Below, piece after piece: positions 10,607 through 20,277 of a stretch of DNA of 64,000 nt; positions within the stretch are counted from its first letter, which is position 1; every line of letters starts with the position of its first letter. This DNA comes from Shewanella sp. MBTL60-007. GTDB lineage: Bacteria; Pseudomonadota; Gammaproteobacteria; Enterobacterales; Shewanellaceae. The notes under the pieces were generated by a model. That model saw nothing but the letters and a program-made list of their open reading frames with translations, ran no database searches and was not told the DNA's origin. The stretch spans positions 29,280-93,279 of the forward strand of contig NZ_BPET01000016.1 in the NCBI RefSeq assembly GCF_019654915.1. Reading direction: 5' to 3'. The position numbers and the translations under genes were made by a program.

Positions 10607-11977
10607 ATGGTTGTCAAAATAAAGACAAAAGTATATTTACTGTTTGCCAGCCTTATGCTTATAGGAATTTTGAATTTTTTTTTACTCACAGAAGTAGAAA
10701 AAATTTCTGAACAAGATTATGAATTAGTCCTTCATACACACACTGTTATTAGACATGGTGAAGAGTTATTGGGTCAGGTGCGCGATGCTGAAACTGGACA
10801 GAGAGGCTATCTGTTAACAGGCGACCAAAAATACCTAGATCCTTTTTTTTCTGGTGTAAAAAACAGCGAGAATGAATTAAGTACACTCATGTATCTGACA
10901 ATGGATAATCAAAGTCAGCAACAACGGCTATTAAGAATAGATAAGCTAGTAAAAGAAAAGATCTTGGAGCTGAATAGCACTATCGAGCTTTATAAGCTCG
11001 GTAAAATAGATAAATCGATAAAATTGGTTACCAGTAACTATGGCAAGACTCTCATGGATGAGATCCGAATTGAGATGAGCGACTTTCAAAATGAAGAGCA
11101 AAGTCTTCTGCAAAAGCGCAGAAAAATATACTCCGATAGGCGAGTTGCGATTCATTATACATTTATGCTGGAGTCACTCGTTTTTATTCTCTCGCTTATT
11201 ATTATCCTCTGGTATGTAAACAGAAGCATGCTAGCCCCACTTTCAAAATTGACAGAGTCGGCCAGAAGTTATCGCTTTAATGAGGACTTTAACCCTGTTC
11301 ATATATCCGGTGAAGATGAGATTAGTGAGCTTGGAGCTGCTTTTAATCTAATGGGAGAGAGAGTCACTCAATCAAGAGATGCGCTAGTGGATGATAATCA
11401 GAAAACTCTTACTAAGCTTGACGATGCGCTTTATGAGGCGACGACGGACACTCTAACGGGATTGAAAAATCGTCGATTTTTGCTTGAAGAAGCTAAGCTG
11501 CAAATAGCAGCTTGCCAACGTTATAAACATGACCTAAGTATTATTATGCTTGATGTCGATCATTTTAAGCGTATTAACGATAACTATGGACACGCTTCTG
11601 GTGATGAGGTTTTAAGGATCTTAGGACACTATGTTAGAGATAATATACGCTCGTCAGACTTGGGGATTCGCTATGGCGGAGAGGAATTTCTCATCCTCTT
11701 GCCATACACCTCACTTGAAAGTGCAGTTATGATGGCGGAGGACTTAAGAAAGACTGTCGAGTCTATGGTATTTAATGTGCTTGATGGTCACTCGATAACA
11801 ATTAGCCTAGGTGTAGCCCAGTTAAAAAAGGATGAAAAGGCACTCGATACGTTAATTATGCGTGCTGATAAGGCCTTGTACCAATCTAAAGGTTGCGGTC
11901 GAAACCGAGTCACAGTTTCGGAACATGATGAGCTGAGCTCTGTGAGGAGTATAGTCGCAGATGAGTTTCAAATTTGA
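10607..11977 (+). CDS. membrane diguanylate cyclase, CHASE3-HAMP-GGDEF
   Basis: Makes cyclic di-GMP in response to an unknown periplasmic or membrane signal. TM1 is at 7-27; the periplasmic CHASE3 domain (about 40-180) shows its hallmark DAETGQRGYLLTG at 60-72; TM2 is at about 184-203, followed by a HAMP linker and the catalytic domain from about 285. The active-site loop is GGEEF near 357 and the inhibitory I-site RSSD sits exactly five residues before it, so both activity and product inhibition are expected. A small DUF7661-like gene starts inside its last codons. Confidence 0.92.
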   Translation: MVVKIKTKVYLLFASLMLIGILNFFLLTEVEKISEQDYELVLHTHTVIRHGEELLGQVRDAETGQRGYLLTGDQKYLDPFFSGVKNSENELSTLMYLTMDNQSQQQRLLRIDKLVKEKILELNSTIELYKLGKIDKSIKLVTSNYGKTLMDEIRIEMSDFQNEEQSLLQKRRKIYSDRRVAIHYTFMLESLVFILSLIIILWYVNRSMLAPLSKLTESARSYRFNEDFNPVHISGEDEISELGAAFNLMGERVTQSRDALVDDNQKTLTKLDDALYEATTDTLTGLKNRRFLLEEAKLQIAACQRYKHDLSIIMLDVDHFKRINDNYGHASGDEVLRILGHYVRDNIRSSDLGIRYGGEEFLILLPYTSLESAVMMAEDLRKTVESMVFNVLDGHSITISLGVAQLKKDEKALDTLIMRADKALYQSKGCGRNRVTVSEHDELSSVRSIVADEFQI

Positions 11978-12182
11978 TGTTTTTGGAAAACTAATGTTTG
12001 TTGAGCGTATAAATAATGAATGGTTGCTCTTTCATGTTTCCGTCAGTGGTATGCGTTCCAGAGTCTATGACGTTGTCATTCCATCTGAACTAAAACATGA
12101 TGAACTTGCTGTTTATCTTGATGATATTTTCCACGAGCAATCAAGCAATAATTACCCATCAGTAAGGGCTTTGAGCGAGTAA
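11961..12182 (+). CDS. small DUF7661-like protein
   Basis: 73-residue soluble protein of unknown function. The pattern FDVFG..M.V.R..N.W near the start, VVIPSEL in the middle and LDDIFHE near the end matches what I recall of the DUF7661 family, short acidic proteins found alone in many proteobacteria. It overlaps the upstream cyclase gene by 17 bp in another frame, so it is probably translated from the same mRNA; a role in cyclic di-GMP signalling is only a guess from that. Confidence 0.75.
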   Translation: MSFKFDVFGKLMFVERINNEWLLFHVSVSGMRSRVYDVVIPSELKHDELAVYLDDIFHEQSSNNYPSVRALSE

Positions 12183-12366
12183 GCTTTTGCGACATTCTAT
12201 TTAGAGCAGCTGTACCTATTTATAGCGGTATCTATTGACTGTTGTGACGAAGGGGAAATATCTGATTATTTACGTAAAAATATTAGTCAATGAATCGTTA
12301 AAACTTACTGGTTTACTATAAGTAATCTAAGTATTAAGTCTCTAGCTATTTAATGGATAAGCAAAC

Positions 12367-12390
12367 AAGAGGCCTATTTTAAGGCCTCTT
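12367..12390 (-). terminator. terminator of the cmoA-to-DUF3541 transcript
   Basis: AAGAGGCCT pairs perfectly with AGGCCTCTT. On the minus strand the stem is followed by TGTTTGCTT, a weak U-tract. It lies ten bases past the stop of the last gene of the minus-strand operon. Confidence 0.6.
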
Positions 12391-12399
12391 CAAGATGGG

Positions 12400-13485
12400 T
12401 TAGTTTTTGATTGGCGTGACCTGCTTAGGCAAGTATTTTTTCGTTGCCTTAAGCTCTGATAGGTAAGGGCCTTTGTGTAGCTTATCTGGCCAATCTAATA
12501 ACATCATAGCCAATACATTACGGTGCTCACCGATAACTAAGTCAGGGTTACCTCGCGGAGACGGAATTATCTGCTCTTTGGTGTCGAAGGCATTAATTAT
12601 GTGTTGCTGTGTTTTTTTCACCACAGGGTGATCAGCTTTGCCCGCAAGCAAGAAGCTTATTCCCACTTCGGCAATAATATCGTCTGTAGCGTCTTCTAGA
12701 ATGCGGTCAATGTTGTGCTCGAAATGATCCAAAATCCAAGCAAACTCTTTGGCATCGACATTATGCTGGTAGTATTCGCTGGCAGCGAAGATAAAGTGAG
12801 TCATGCCGTATAGCTTGTTGCGGTACTGTTTTTTATTGAGTTTATTATCTTTACTGTCTGGGTAGACTTCGATAAAGGCTTGCTTGTAATCTGCGAGGTA
12901 ATCCCCTACGCCAATCTGCTTTGCCCAGTATACGTAGTTCACTAGTTGAGCCGCCCAAGTCTCTATCATGGCTTTATCGGTTAGCCCGGTTTTTAAGTCG
13001 GCACTCTTCAGTGCGGCGGTTAGCTTGTCGTGACAGGGCCCTTTAAATCCGAACTCATTGATTCGGCTAGAGAATCGTAGTAGTACATCTGTGTAGAAGA
13101 TAAACTCAGGAAAGGGCTGTAGTGCCTTCTTACGTGCTTTAGCGCGGGGGCCTTTGCCAAGTACTGAGATCGCTTGTTCGGCTTGGTCGCTAATAAAGCC
13201 GGGCTTATCGAGATTACAGGCGTAGAAAGCTTGCGATTCGGTAACCGCATAAAGATCGACAAGTGCTGCGTTGGCATACTTACTATCACCAGTCATACGG
13301 TATTGGCGTATGCCGTAATGCCCTTGTACGCGAGGGGGAAGTTCAAATAGATGTTCTTCTAGATTGTTTTTGATCCCTTGATACACTTGGGCTTTTGATG
13401 ACTCTGTGACAGCAAGGTCCGCGGCAAAGCTATTTGCGCAAAAGAGTACAGCGGCGAGGGTGCTGATCTTGATGATTGAAGGCAT
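12400..13485 (-). CDS. secreted DUF3541-like protein
   Basis: A 361-residue exported protein of unknown activity. Residues 1-21 are a clear signal peptide (MPSIIKISTLAAVLFCANSFA), and the ATG at 13485 is chosen because AAGGA precedes it. The mature part is largely helical, with an HYGIRQYRMTG segment and repeated Trp/Tyr-rich helices, which fits the DUF3541 family as I recall it. It is the last gene of a tight operon and its start lies 56 bp inside the preceding degenerate M3 peptidase gene, so the two are probably made together in the periplasm. No catalytic motif is recognisable. Confidence 0.75.
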   Translation of the reverse strand: MPSIIKISTLAAVLFCANSFAADLAVTESSKAQVYQGIKNNLEEHLFELPPRVQGHYGIRQYRMTGDSKYANAALVDLYAVTESQAFYACNLDKPGFISDQAEQAISVLGKGPRAKARKKALQPFPEFIFYTDVLLRFSSRINEFGFKGPCHDKLTAALKSADLKTGLTDKAMIETWAAQLVNYVYWAKQIGVGDYLADYKQAFIEVYPDSKDNKLNKKQYRNKLYGMTHFIFAASEYYQHNVDAKEFAWILDHFEHNIDRILEDATDDIIAEVGISFLLAGKADHPVVKKTQQHIINAFDTKEQIIPSPRGNPDLVIGEHRNVLAMMLLDWPDKLHKGPYLSELKATKKYLPKQVTPIKN

Positions 13486-15190
13486 GTTGAGTCCTTTTGA
13501 TGAGTGAGTCATTAGTTATCGGCTCACCTAATAACAGCTGCAATCTATCTGCAAGCTTGTTAGATGATTCATTAACCACTAAATAATCGAAAACAAGTTT
13601 TTGATTCTGACAGTCTTTTGTCGATTGGTAAATATAGTTTGCTAAGGCTTTTTGCCACAAGCTTTGGTAATAAACAGGCCCTTCATAGGCTATGGCACTA
13701 TAGGTATAAGGGGCATCATTTATATTGTCCCAACTTGCACCAAACGCCTCTGTAAAGGCACTTTCAAGGTTGAACTTTAGCGGGCTATCACTTGCCAAGT
13801 AAGTATTGAGGGCGACTTTAGCTCTAAATACCTGTAATTGACGTGCATATTGCTGCAATAGCGCTTCTCTGCTGTCTTGCTTTAATACTGGCAGAAGTTT
13901 GCCTTTAAGGTATTGCTGTAACCAGAAGATATCGATTTGGGCGGTATCTTGCGTTTCGCCTATGGTGTTTGCTAAGTAATATTTCTGACCACTTGCAAGT
14001 TGTTTGATGATCCTTGCCATCGCATCAATCACTTCGCTTTGCTGCTGATAGCTTTTTAACTCGGCTTTGAGCTCCAACTCAATCTGCCCAAATTGCTGAC
14101 CCACAACTTGTTGGCGAATAGGTTTTACTTGGGTTTTAGTACTTGGCGTTATGTAGATATCACCAAGTAAGCGCCCCGCTAACCACATCCGATAAAGCTT
14201 GTCGTTAACTGGCGTGATCGTAATGGCAAAGGTATCCAGTTCAGTCGCTATCTCTTGTAGCCACAGTTTAGCTGAAATAGCTTTCACCTTAGTCGGCAGA
14301 GCCTCAGCTAGGGTAGGACCTAAGTTCCAAGGTGCGATATTAATTGCTTGGGTTTGGCCATTAAGAAATTGAGCAACAGACTCTGGTGTTGATAACCATT
14401 GTTCATGGAGTTGCTGGTGGCTGTAGTCGAGAAAACCTGATTGCCTTGCCTGTTGCTGGCGTAGAGTGAGGATCCTTGTTAATGGGGCTTTGTTGCGACT
14501 TGATGCCCTAGCTTGGTATGCCTGCCATACTTGCTGGCGGCAGGTCTCATTCGGCTGCTTAATTAAATAGCTAGCGAGTGAGCCATTGAAGTCGATTATA
14601 GCGGCTTTATCACTGTCATTATCGGTAAGCTTACACTGTTCATTAAGAAAATTAAGGCTCAAGGATTGGCTGCTGATCCCTTGCTTGAATGCAGCCTGCG
14701 CGGTGTGCAACTGCGCCTTGTACTTGGGAGAGTCGCTATTTTTAGCGAGGCGCCTAAGGCGCATTGCTAGGGCATTGACTGATGGATCATCACTTCCTGC
14801 TAAGCTGAATTGAATCGATTGGAACTTAGCCGAACTAAAAAATAGCGCTAACTCATCGGCTAAGTAAAGTTGGCATTGTAGCAATAGCTCACGGTCGCCA
14901 TAGTTAAGCGGGAATTGGCGATAATATTTAATTCTGTCGTTAATGTTGAAAAAACCGATTAAATCGCGCTCAAGTTCAATGGCTTGAATGTCGCTACTTT
15001 GGCTTTCTCTGTGTTGGACTGATGCGGTTGAGAGTGTTGGCAACTGGTAGCTTAAACACTGTTCTACCAAGAGTGGGATTGGTGATACGGCAGCATGAGC
15101 TGCCGTATTAAACCAACAAGTAATAACTATAATTACAGTTAATAGGCTGGTGAGTTTACGAGTTGCTGGCACTGAAGTGTATTTTTGCAT
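13430..15190 (-). CDS. exported degenerate M3 (thimet oligopeptidase-like) protein lacking the zinc site
   Basis: 586 residues from the ATG at 15190, starting with a signal sequence ending in NTAAHA. The helical core resembles M3 peptidases: a QQVWQAYQARASSRNKAPL segment followed by ILTLRQQQARQSGFLDYSH matches the family's 'NEEILLEILELRQKKAKLLGY-NYA' block, then AGRLLGDIYI and a C-terminal Y-Y-S-W-like helix (YEGPVYYQSLW). The HEXXH zinc motif that should come between these is absent and the region is shortened, so it should not be a peptidase. It could bind peptides or act as a scaffold. The start overlaps the ATP-grasp gene by 35 bp and the end overlaps the next gene by 56 bp. No Shine-Dalgarno is clear at 15190; longer starts exist upstream but would read far into the ATP-grasp gene. 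Confidence 0.75.
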   Translation of the reverse strand: MQKYTSVPATRKLTSLLTVIIVITCWFNTAAHAAVSPIPLLVEQCLSYQLPTLSTASVQHRESQSSDIQAIELERDLIGFFNINDRIKYYRQFPLNYGDRELLLQCQLYLADELALFFSSAKFQSIQFSLAGSDDPSVNALAMRLRRLAKNSDSPKYKAQLHTAQAAFKQGISSQSLSLNFLNEQCKLTDNDSDKAAIIDFNGSLASYLIKQPNETCRQQVWQAYQARASSRNKAPLTRILTLRQQQARQSGFLDYSHQQLHEQWLSTPESVAQFLNGQTQAINIAPWNLGPTLAEALPTKVKAISAKLWLQEIATELDTFAITITPVNDKLYRMWLAGRLLGDIYITPSTKTQVKPIRQQVVGQQFGQIELELKAELKSYQQQSEVIDAMARIIKQLASGQKYYLANTIGETQDTAQIDIFWLQQYLKGKLLPVLKQDSREALLQQYARQLQVFRAKVALNTYLASDSPLKFNLESAFTEAFGASWDNINDAPYTYSAIAYEGPVYYQSLWQKALANYIYQSTKDCQNQKLVFDYLVVNESSNKLADRLQLLLGEPITNDSLIKRTQHAFNHQDQHPRRCTLLRK

Positions 15191-16109
15191 AGGCCACGCG
15201 TTCTTCCACTGACATGTTGTGATTACCCATTTTTTCAACATGGCGCAGATTAGGCAAAATACCACGGCCGTTGGCGATTTGAATCGCCAATCCCGGACGT
15301 GCGTTAAGCTCAAGTAAAAGCGGGCCCTTATTCTTATCTAGCACCATATCAGTACCTAGATAACCTAGCTCCGACATCTCATAGGCCATAGAGGCTGTAT
15401 GTAGCAAAGTATCCCACTGCGGCACAGCAATAGAGATCAGCTCTTTTTGGGTATCAGGATGCAGATCAATCGGTTGATCGAACTGCACCGCATGCAAGCC
15501 TTTACCGGTCGCGATATCGATGCCCACTCCGACAGCGCCTTGGTGAAGGTTAGCTTTACCATCAGATGCTGCCGTTGATAATCGCAGCATGCCCATGATC
15601 GGGAAACCTTTAAAGATAATCAGACGAATATCCGGTACACCTTCATAGGAATAACCATCGAACACGGGATCAAATTGAATAAGACCTTCAACAATCGCCA
15701 CATCTGGCTTGCCGCCTAGGGAAAACAGACCACTGAGAATGTTAGAAACATGTCGATCGACTTCAGATGGCGTAACCTCTTGGCCATTAGGCTTATAGTA
15801 ACGCCCATGTTCGACCTTGGTGACCACTAGAATGCCTTTCCCTCCAGAGCCTTTAGAGGGCTTAATGACGAAGCCCTCTGTGTCATTGACCATAGCGGGA
15901 ATGCTCGCGATATCATGCTGTTCGCAGACCGTTCCGATCAGATCTGGCACCGCGATATTATTTGCCAGTGCCAACTGTTTGGTGGTTAACTTATCATCGA
16001 CTCGTTTGTAATACTTACGCGGATTATATCGACCTATGTAGTCGATATTTCGCTTGTTCATACAAAGGACGCCGTTACGCCTTAAGTCTGAAGGATTAGC
16101 TAGGAACAT
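15156..16109 (-). CDS. ATP-grasp alpha-L-glutamate ligase-like enzyme
   Basis: RimK-related amidoligase of 317 residues, predicted to form peptide bonds with ATP. The ATP-grasp features are visible: nucleotide loop KPSKGSGGKGILVV, an IVEGLI segment, and the metal-binding end LLELNARPGLAIQ. This family member is known from comparative genomics to travel with an inactive transglutaminase membrane protein and a retropepsin-like protease, exactly the two upstream genes here. Its start shares one base with the stop of the upstream gene (TAATG) and GGAG precedes it. The ligase would act in the cytoplasm; substrate unknown, glutamate by family name only. Confidence 0.88.
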   Translation of the reverse strand: MFLANPSDLRRNGVLCMNKRNIDYIGRYNPRKYYKRVDDKLTTKQLALANNIAVPDLIGTVCEQHDIASIPAMVNDTEGFVIKPSKGSGGKGILVVTKVEHGRYYKPNGQEVTPSEVDRHVSNILSGLFSLGGKPDVAIVEGLIQFDPVFDGYSYEGVPDIRLIIFKGFPIMGMLRLSTAASDGKANLHQGAVGVGIDIATGKGLHAVQFDQPIDLHPDTQKELISIAVPQWDTLLHTASMAYEMSELGYLGTDMVLDKNKGPLLLELNARPGLAIQIANGRGILPNLRHVEKMGNHNMSVEERVAYAKIHFSASNS

Positions 16110-17617
16110 TATTTATCTCCAGCTAGCGGCTTAAAGCGCTTAAGCTCTAGTAAGCGATAGCCTGTGTATTGGCCCATTAATAACACAAGAGCCAAAATCA
16201 CTAAGTGAATACCTAAGAAGTTAAATACCCAATGCTGTACCCATGATGCACTCATAGCTAGGTAGGCGAGGGTTGCAACAAACAAGCTACCACCACCTTG
16301 AACAAACACCTCTTTTGGACCTTCCTCTTCCCATAGGATAGACATTCTTTCGATGGTCCATGCCAGGATAATCATTGGGAAGAAGGTGATTGTTAACCCT
16401 TCGCTGAGACCAAACTTGTAAGAGAGCAGGGTAAATAAGCCGATGATGCCGATCACCACGATAATCACCGCGGAGATCCGGGAGATCAGCAAGAGGTTGA
16501 GCTCCGATAAATAAGAGCGGATCATCAAACCGAACGCAACAATCAGTAGGAAGCCAATCAAACCTGTGAGTAGTGTGGTCTGAATAAAGGCTAAGGCAAT
16601 CAATACAGGCATAAAAGTGCCCGATGTCTTGATACCGATAATCACTCGCAGGAACACCACCATCAATACGCCGATAGGGATAAGTAGGATACCTTTAAAT
16701 AGGCTTTGCTCTTCTAATGGTAGTTGATACAAGGAGAAGTCTAGTGCGTTGTCATTCTTCATGACATCGATAGCGGTGGCTAGGGCCGAACGCGTATCTT
16801 GCAGCATGGAGAAGTTAACTTGTGAATTGACGCCCCCGATCACATCAAGCACAGAGGTGCCAGAGCGATCCCATAATAGCAAGTTATCTGGGCGGCCTTG
16901 GCTGCCATCTTCGGCATTGAATAGGTGCCATTGACCGTCATGGTAAACTTCAACGAAGTTGGCTAGTTGCTGTCTGCGGCGCTGGTCTTCTAGATAGAGG
17001 CCACTGACCTCTTTTGCAGGGATCCCTTTGCTGTGCAGCATTCTGATAAACAGCTTGCTTGGGGAGTTGCTTGTTAGTAGTAGCTCAATATTTTGGCTGC
17101 GCTCGTTGGCGTTTAACGCCTTGTTGAGTTGCTGTGCAAATGAAAGGCTGGTTGCACTTCGAGACCACACCTCTTCAATCGCTTGCTGTGCGGCGGCTTC
17201 CTCTGTTGCAGGCCAAGTATAGGTGCTTGGTGTGGCTGGGATACCATCGGCCTTAAGTATACTTTGGCCAGTTGGGATCAAGGTGACCTTGTAATAGAGA
17301 TCTTGAGTGCCAGTGGCTCTTCTTATCGACCAAATTGCGCGACGGTCGATCTCGTTATTGGTAATGGTTAATCCGTAACCTGGAGATGTTGCGTTTTCGA
17401 CTAGGATTTCATATGCAGGATCTTCAGGCAGTGAAAAAGAAACTTCTGCTGGCTCGCCTGTACCTTGAAAGCTGACTTTAGCATCCACAGTCCAGCTTTG
17501 AACCTGTTTACCCGGTAGGAATGGAACATTATGCTCAATGCCACGGTAAACGCTGGCCGCTATCCCGGCGATAAACAGTAAAGCGACTAAAATATAAAAA
17601 GGCTTTCTAGAATGCAT
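16109..17617 (-). CDS. inactive transglutaminase-like protein with seven-span membrane domain
   Basis: About 502 residues. One N-terminal span, a periplasmic region holding a transglutaminase-like domain (about 150-265), then a bundle of hydrophobic helices from about 305 to the end. The domain's fold motifs remain (RMLHSKGIPAKEVSG and FVEVYHDGQWHLFNAEDG), but the expected catalytic Cys is missing before LFIRML and the His position reads Asn, so it should bind rather than modify peptides. The ATG at 17617 is preferred to the TTG at 17623 for spacing to AGGA. Sits between the retropepsin and the ligase with 14-bp and 1-bp junctions; likely a peptide-binding transporter or sensor. Confidence 0.88.
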   Translation of the reverse strand: MHSRKPFYILVALLFIAGIAASVYRGIEHNVPFLPGKQVQSWTVDAKVSFQGTGEPAEVSFSLPEDPAYEILVENATSPGYGLTITNNEIDRRAIWSIRRATGTQDLYYKVTLIPTGQSILKADGIPATPSTYTWPATEEAAAQQAIEEVWSRSATSLSFAQQLNKALNANERSQNIELLLTSNSPSKLFIRMLHSKGIPAKEVSGLYLEDQRRRQQLANFVEVYHDGQWHLFNAEDGSQGRPDNLLLWDRSGTSVLDVIGGVNSQVNFSMLQDTRSALATAIDVMKNDNALDFSLYQLPLEEQSLFKGILLIPIGVLMVVFLRVIIGIKTSGTFMPVLIALAFIQTTLLTGLIGFLLIVAFGLMIRSYLSELNLLLISRISAVIIVVIGIIGLFTLLSYKFGLSEGLTITFFPMIILAWTIERMSILWEEEGPKEVFVQGGGSLFVATLAYLAMSASWVQHWVFNFLGIHLVILALVLLMGQYTGYRLLELKRFKPLAGDK

Positions 17618-17631
17618 TTGCAATTATCCTA

Positions 17632-18384
17632 TTATTTCGTTTTAGACGCTTTAGCGTCTTGTTTTTTTCCGTGGACATAGGTTTGCCCTACATCGACAAC
17701 CGCGATGTCTTGCATAAACTTGCGACCAAGTAGTAACGGATACTCCAAATGGCTGCGATCGCTTAAATTAAGATCGGTCTCGGCTTTATATTGGCCAATC
17801 TCTAAGTGAGCGTGAATAACTGGGCGACGATCGCTTTTATTGTCTGCGTCTTGTTTGATGCGTACGAAACGTTCAACTTTTGACTCGAAGGTTTTAGCTG
17901 GCTGTTTCTCGCCTTGGGTAAAGACGTCAAATCGTACCCACTGACTGCCGTCTCTCTCAAATAGGATGATGTTGCGTGCATCCAATGATGAAGATTCTGC
18001 GCCAGTATCGATTCGGGTATCAAAGCTGGCCTTAACTTCATCAACGTAAACATGTTCGACAGCACCTAGCATAAACTTGTCACCGATAGGCGAGGGGGGG
18101 CACTGCACTGGCGCGACAACAGGCACTACTGCGGCTTCTTTTTTCACTTCTAACTGAGCCACTTTGGCATTGAGAGATTCTATTTGACTGCTTAGTTGGG
18201 CATATCCTGCAGACTGAGCTTGGTTACAACTATCAATTGCTCCAAGAATATTTGTTTCTTGTTTCGTTAGACTGGCTTCGAGCGCTGCCGCATCAACAGG
18301 GATCGGTGCGTTAGTGTCTTTGGTCGTTGCACAACCTGAAATAAAGGCTGAAATTGCGGCGATACAAATTATCTGCTTGAACAT
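17632..18384 (-). CDS. retropepsin-like aspartic protease, lipoprotein
   Basis: 250-residue product with a lipoprotein signal: the lipobox is ISGC and the acylated cysteine is residue 18. A coiled-coil-like stretch (about 40-80, ending in a PVVAPVQCPP linker) leads to a domain of the 'ATP-dependent zinc protease'/RimB type, which is really a retropepsin fold: catalytic DTGAESSS and the conserved PLLLGRKFM near the end are intact. GGGAAG before the ATG at 18384 decides the start. It follows cmoB by 23 bp and heads the ligase/transglutaminase group, where it may trim or remove the peptide made by the ligase. Confidence 0.88.
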   Translation of the reverse strand: MFKQIICIAAISAFISGCATTKDTNAPIPVDAAALEASLTKQETNILGAIDSCNQAQSAGYAQLSSQIESLNAKVAQLEVKKEAAVVPVVAPVQCPPSPIGDKFMLGAVEHVYVDEVKASFDTRIDTGAESSSLDARNIILFERDGSQWVRFDVFTQGEKQPAKTFESKVERFVRIKQDADNKSDRRPVIHAHLEIGQYKAETDLNLSDRSHLEYPLLLGRKFMQDIAVVDVGQTYVHGKKQDAKASKTK

Positions 18385-18407
18385 AGTGCTTCCCATTTAC
18401 TATTTGG

Positions 18408-19400
18408 CTAGATCAAATCTTTGTTAGGCTGATTCTTGGTGGCAATGATGGTAGCTCTCTTTGGTGCCGGGTAACCTTCCACGGTTAAGCTAACATCATT
18501 AGGGTCTAAATAATCGACTAGTGATTCATTTGGCATCCAAGGGGTGCTTCTTTGCTCTGCTAAAGAGGTGACATCGACATCAACACAACGTATGTCAGTG
18601 AAATCGCATTTCTTAAGCCAAAGCATCAGTGCATCAACAGAGGGCAAGAACCAAACATTATTCATCTTGCCATATCTATCCTTAGGCACAAGTACGGTGT
18701 TTTCATCACCGTCTATGACCAATGTTTCGAGTACAAGTTCGCCGCCTGTGCGCAACTGATCTCTTAATTGATAGATATGATCGATAGGGGAACGGCGATG
18801 ATATAAAACGCCCATCGAGAAAACAGTATCAAACGCATCTAACGCTGGAAGCTCTTCAATTCCCAGTGGTAAGAAGTGAACAGGATGTTCATTACCAGCT
18901 AAGCGTTTAACCGCTTCGAATTGGCACATAAATAATGGTGAGGGATCGATGCCCACAACGTGTTTAGCGCCTTCACCCAGCATACGCCACATATGGTAGC
19001 CGCTGCCGCACCCAACATCGAGTACGGTACGATTTTGTAATGGAGAAATATGGGGAACAACCCGTTCCCACTTCCAATCGGAACGCCACTCTGTATCGAT
19101 TTCGATTCCGTGTAGAGAGTAGGGCCCTTTACGCCAAGGCTTGAAAATTCCTAAAAGATTTTCAAGCTTTTGTCTTTCACCATCGCTTAGCTGTTCACCT
19201 GATCCAATCTTTACGCTGGTCTTAAAATCGATGATATCGGCTTCAGGGTAATGCAGTTTATTGAGTACTTTTTCCCACTTTGGTAGTGAGCCATGTTTAT
19301 GCTCACGTTGCCATTGACCGAGAATAGCAGGAAGGGTCTCCAGCCAGTGTTGAAGACTAGAGTCAGAAATCTGTTTGTAAAATGAGCTAAAGCTAATCAC
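18408..19400 (-). CDS. cmoB: tRNA U34 carboxymethyltransferase CmoB
   Basis: Transfers carboxymethyl from carboxy-SAM to 5-hydroxyuridine at tRNA position 34, giving cmo5U. The 330-residue protein has the SAM-binding loop [15 protein letters not shown] and the segments GIDPSPLF and [12 protein letters not shown] typical of CmoB. It starts with GTG inside the TGA of cmoA (four-base overlap), so translation is coupled. Same length as E. coli CmoB within a few residues. Confidence 0.95.
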   Translation of the reverse strand: MISFSSFYKQISDSSLQHWLETLPAILGQWQREHKHGSLPKWEKVLNKLHYPEADIIDFKTSVKIGSGEQLSDGERQKLENLLGIFKPWRKGPYSLHGIEIDTEWRSDWKWERVVPHISPLQNRTVLDVGCGSGYHMWRMLGEGAKHVVGIDPSPLFMCQFEAVKRLAGNEHPVHFLPLGIEELPALDAFDTVFSMGVLYHRRSPIDHIYQLRDQLRTGGELVLETLVIDGDENTVLVPKDRYGKMNNVWFLPSVDALMLWLKKCDFTDIRCVDVDVTSLAEQRSTPWMPNESLVDYLDPNDVSLTVEGYPAPKRATIIATKNQPNKDLI

Positions 19401-20128
19401 TTAATTGCCACCATTGATGCGAAGTTAAAACATTGGAACCAAACGCTGAACTGACTAAATCCTTGTGCTCTGATGCGATTCTCATGTTCGATGAGTGTAT
19501 CAGGTTTCATCACATTTTCTAACGAACTACGTTTTTGACTGATCTCTAACTCACTGTAACCATTTGCTCTTTTGAAATCGAGGTGTAAATCATCTAATGT
19601 CGATTGGATTTTGTCCTCTTTAAAGTAAAGTTTTTCAGAGAGCACTAATAAACCACCGGGTAGTAAGCCTTGGTAGATATTGTTGAGCAGGCTTTCACGA
19701 TCGCTTGGCGCAAGAAATTGCATCGTGAAATTAAGCACGACTAAAGAGGCGTTTTCTATCTTAATATCACGAATATCACCACAGACCAGCTCAACAGGGG
19801 TTTCACTCACATAAGCCGATAGGTTCTCACTGCAGCGTTCGATCATCGATTCGCTATTATCTATGGCGATGATCTGACAGTTTCGGCCTTCTACGCGACG
19901 GCGAATACTTAATGTTGCTGCGCCTAGTGAGCAGCCTAAATCATAAATTTTACTGTTAGGCGTAGCGTACTTTTGGGCTAAATCGCCAATAGTATTGATT
20001 ATTTGACCATAACCAGGAACGGAGCGCCTGATCATATCATTAAATACACCTGCTACTTTGTCATCGAATTGAAAGTCGCTGACGCGTTCGTATGGTTTGG
20101 CAAAGAGATTGTCTTGAGAAGAGTTCAT
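19397..20128 (-). CDS. cmoA: carboxy-SAM synthase CmoA
   Basis: Converts S-adenosylmethionine and prephenate to carboxy-SAM for CmoB. The 243-residue product shows [13 protein letters not shown], the loop [13 protein letters not shown], and the [11 protein letters not shown] and LNFTMQFL segments that mark CmoA. First gene of the seven-gene minus-strand series; the 150 bp before it face a divergent GGDEF gene and should hold both promoters. Confidence 0.95.
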   Translation of the reverse strand: MNSSQDNLFAKPYERVSDFQFDDKVAGVFNDMIRRSVPGYGQIINTIGDLAQKYATPNSKIYDLGCSLGAATLSIRRRVEGRNCQIIAIDNSESMIERCSENLSAYVSETPVELVCGDIRDIKIENASLVVLNFTMQFLAPSDRESLLNNIYQGLLPGGLLVLSEKLYFKEDKIQSTLDDLHLDFKRANGYSELEISQKRSSLENVMKPDTLIEHENRIRAQGFSQFSVWFQCFNFASMVAIK

Positions 20129-20277
20129 GTGATCAAATAGTGAGAGTTCAACTCTTCATTCTAGCTAAACATGTCTATAACCAGCAAGACTAGCACTAGA
20201 ATTTCCTCATAAAATTTTGTCTAATAGCAATAATGAAACAAAATCAATTCAGTTTGTTAACTTAGTGGAAGATGTAA

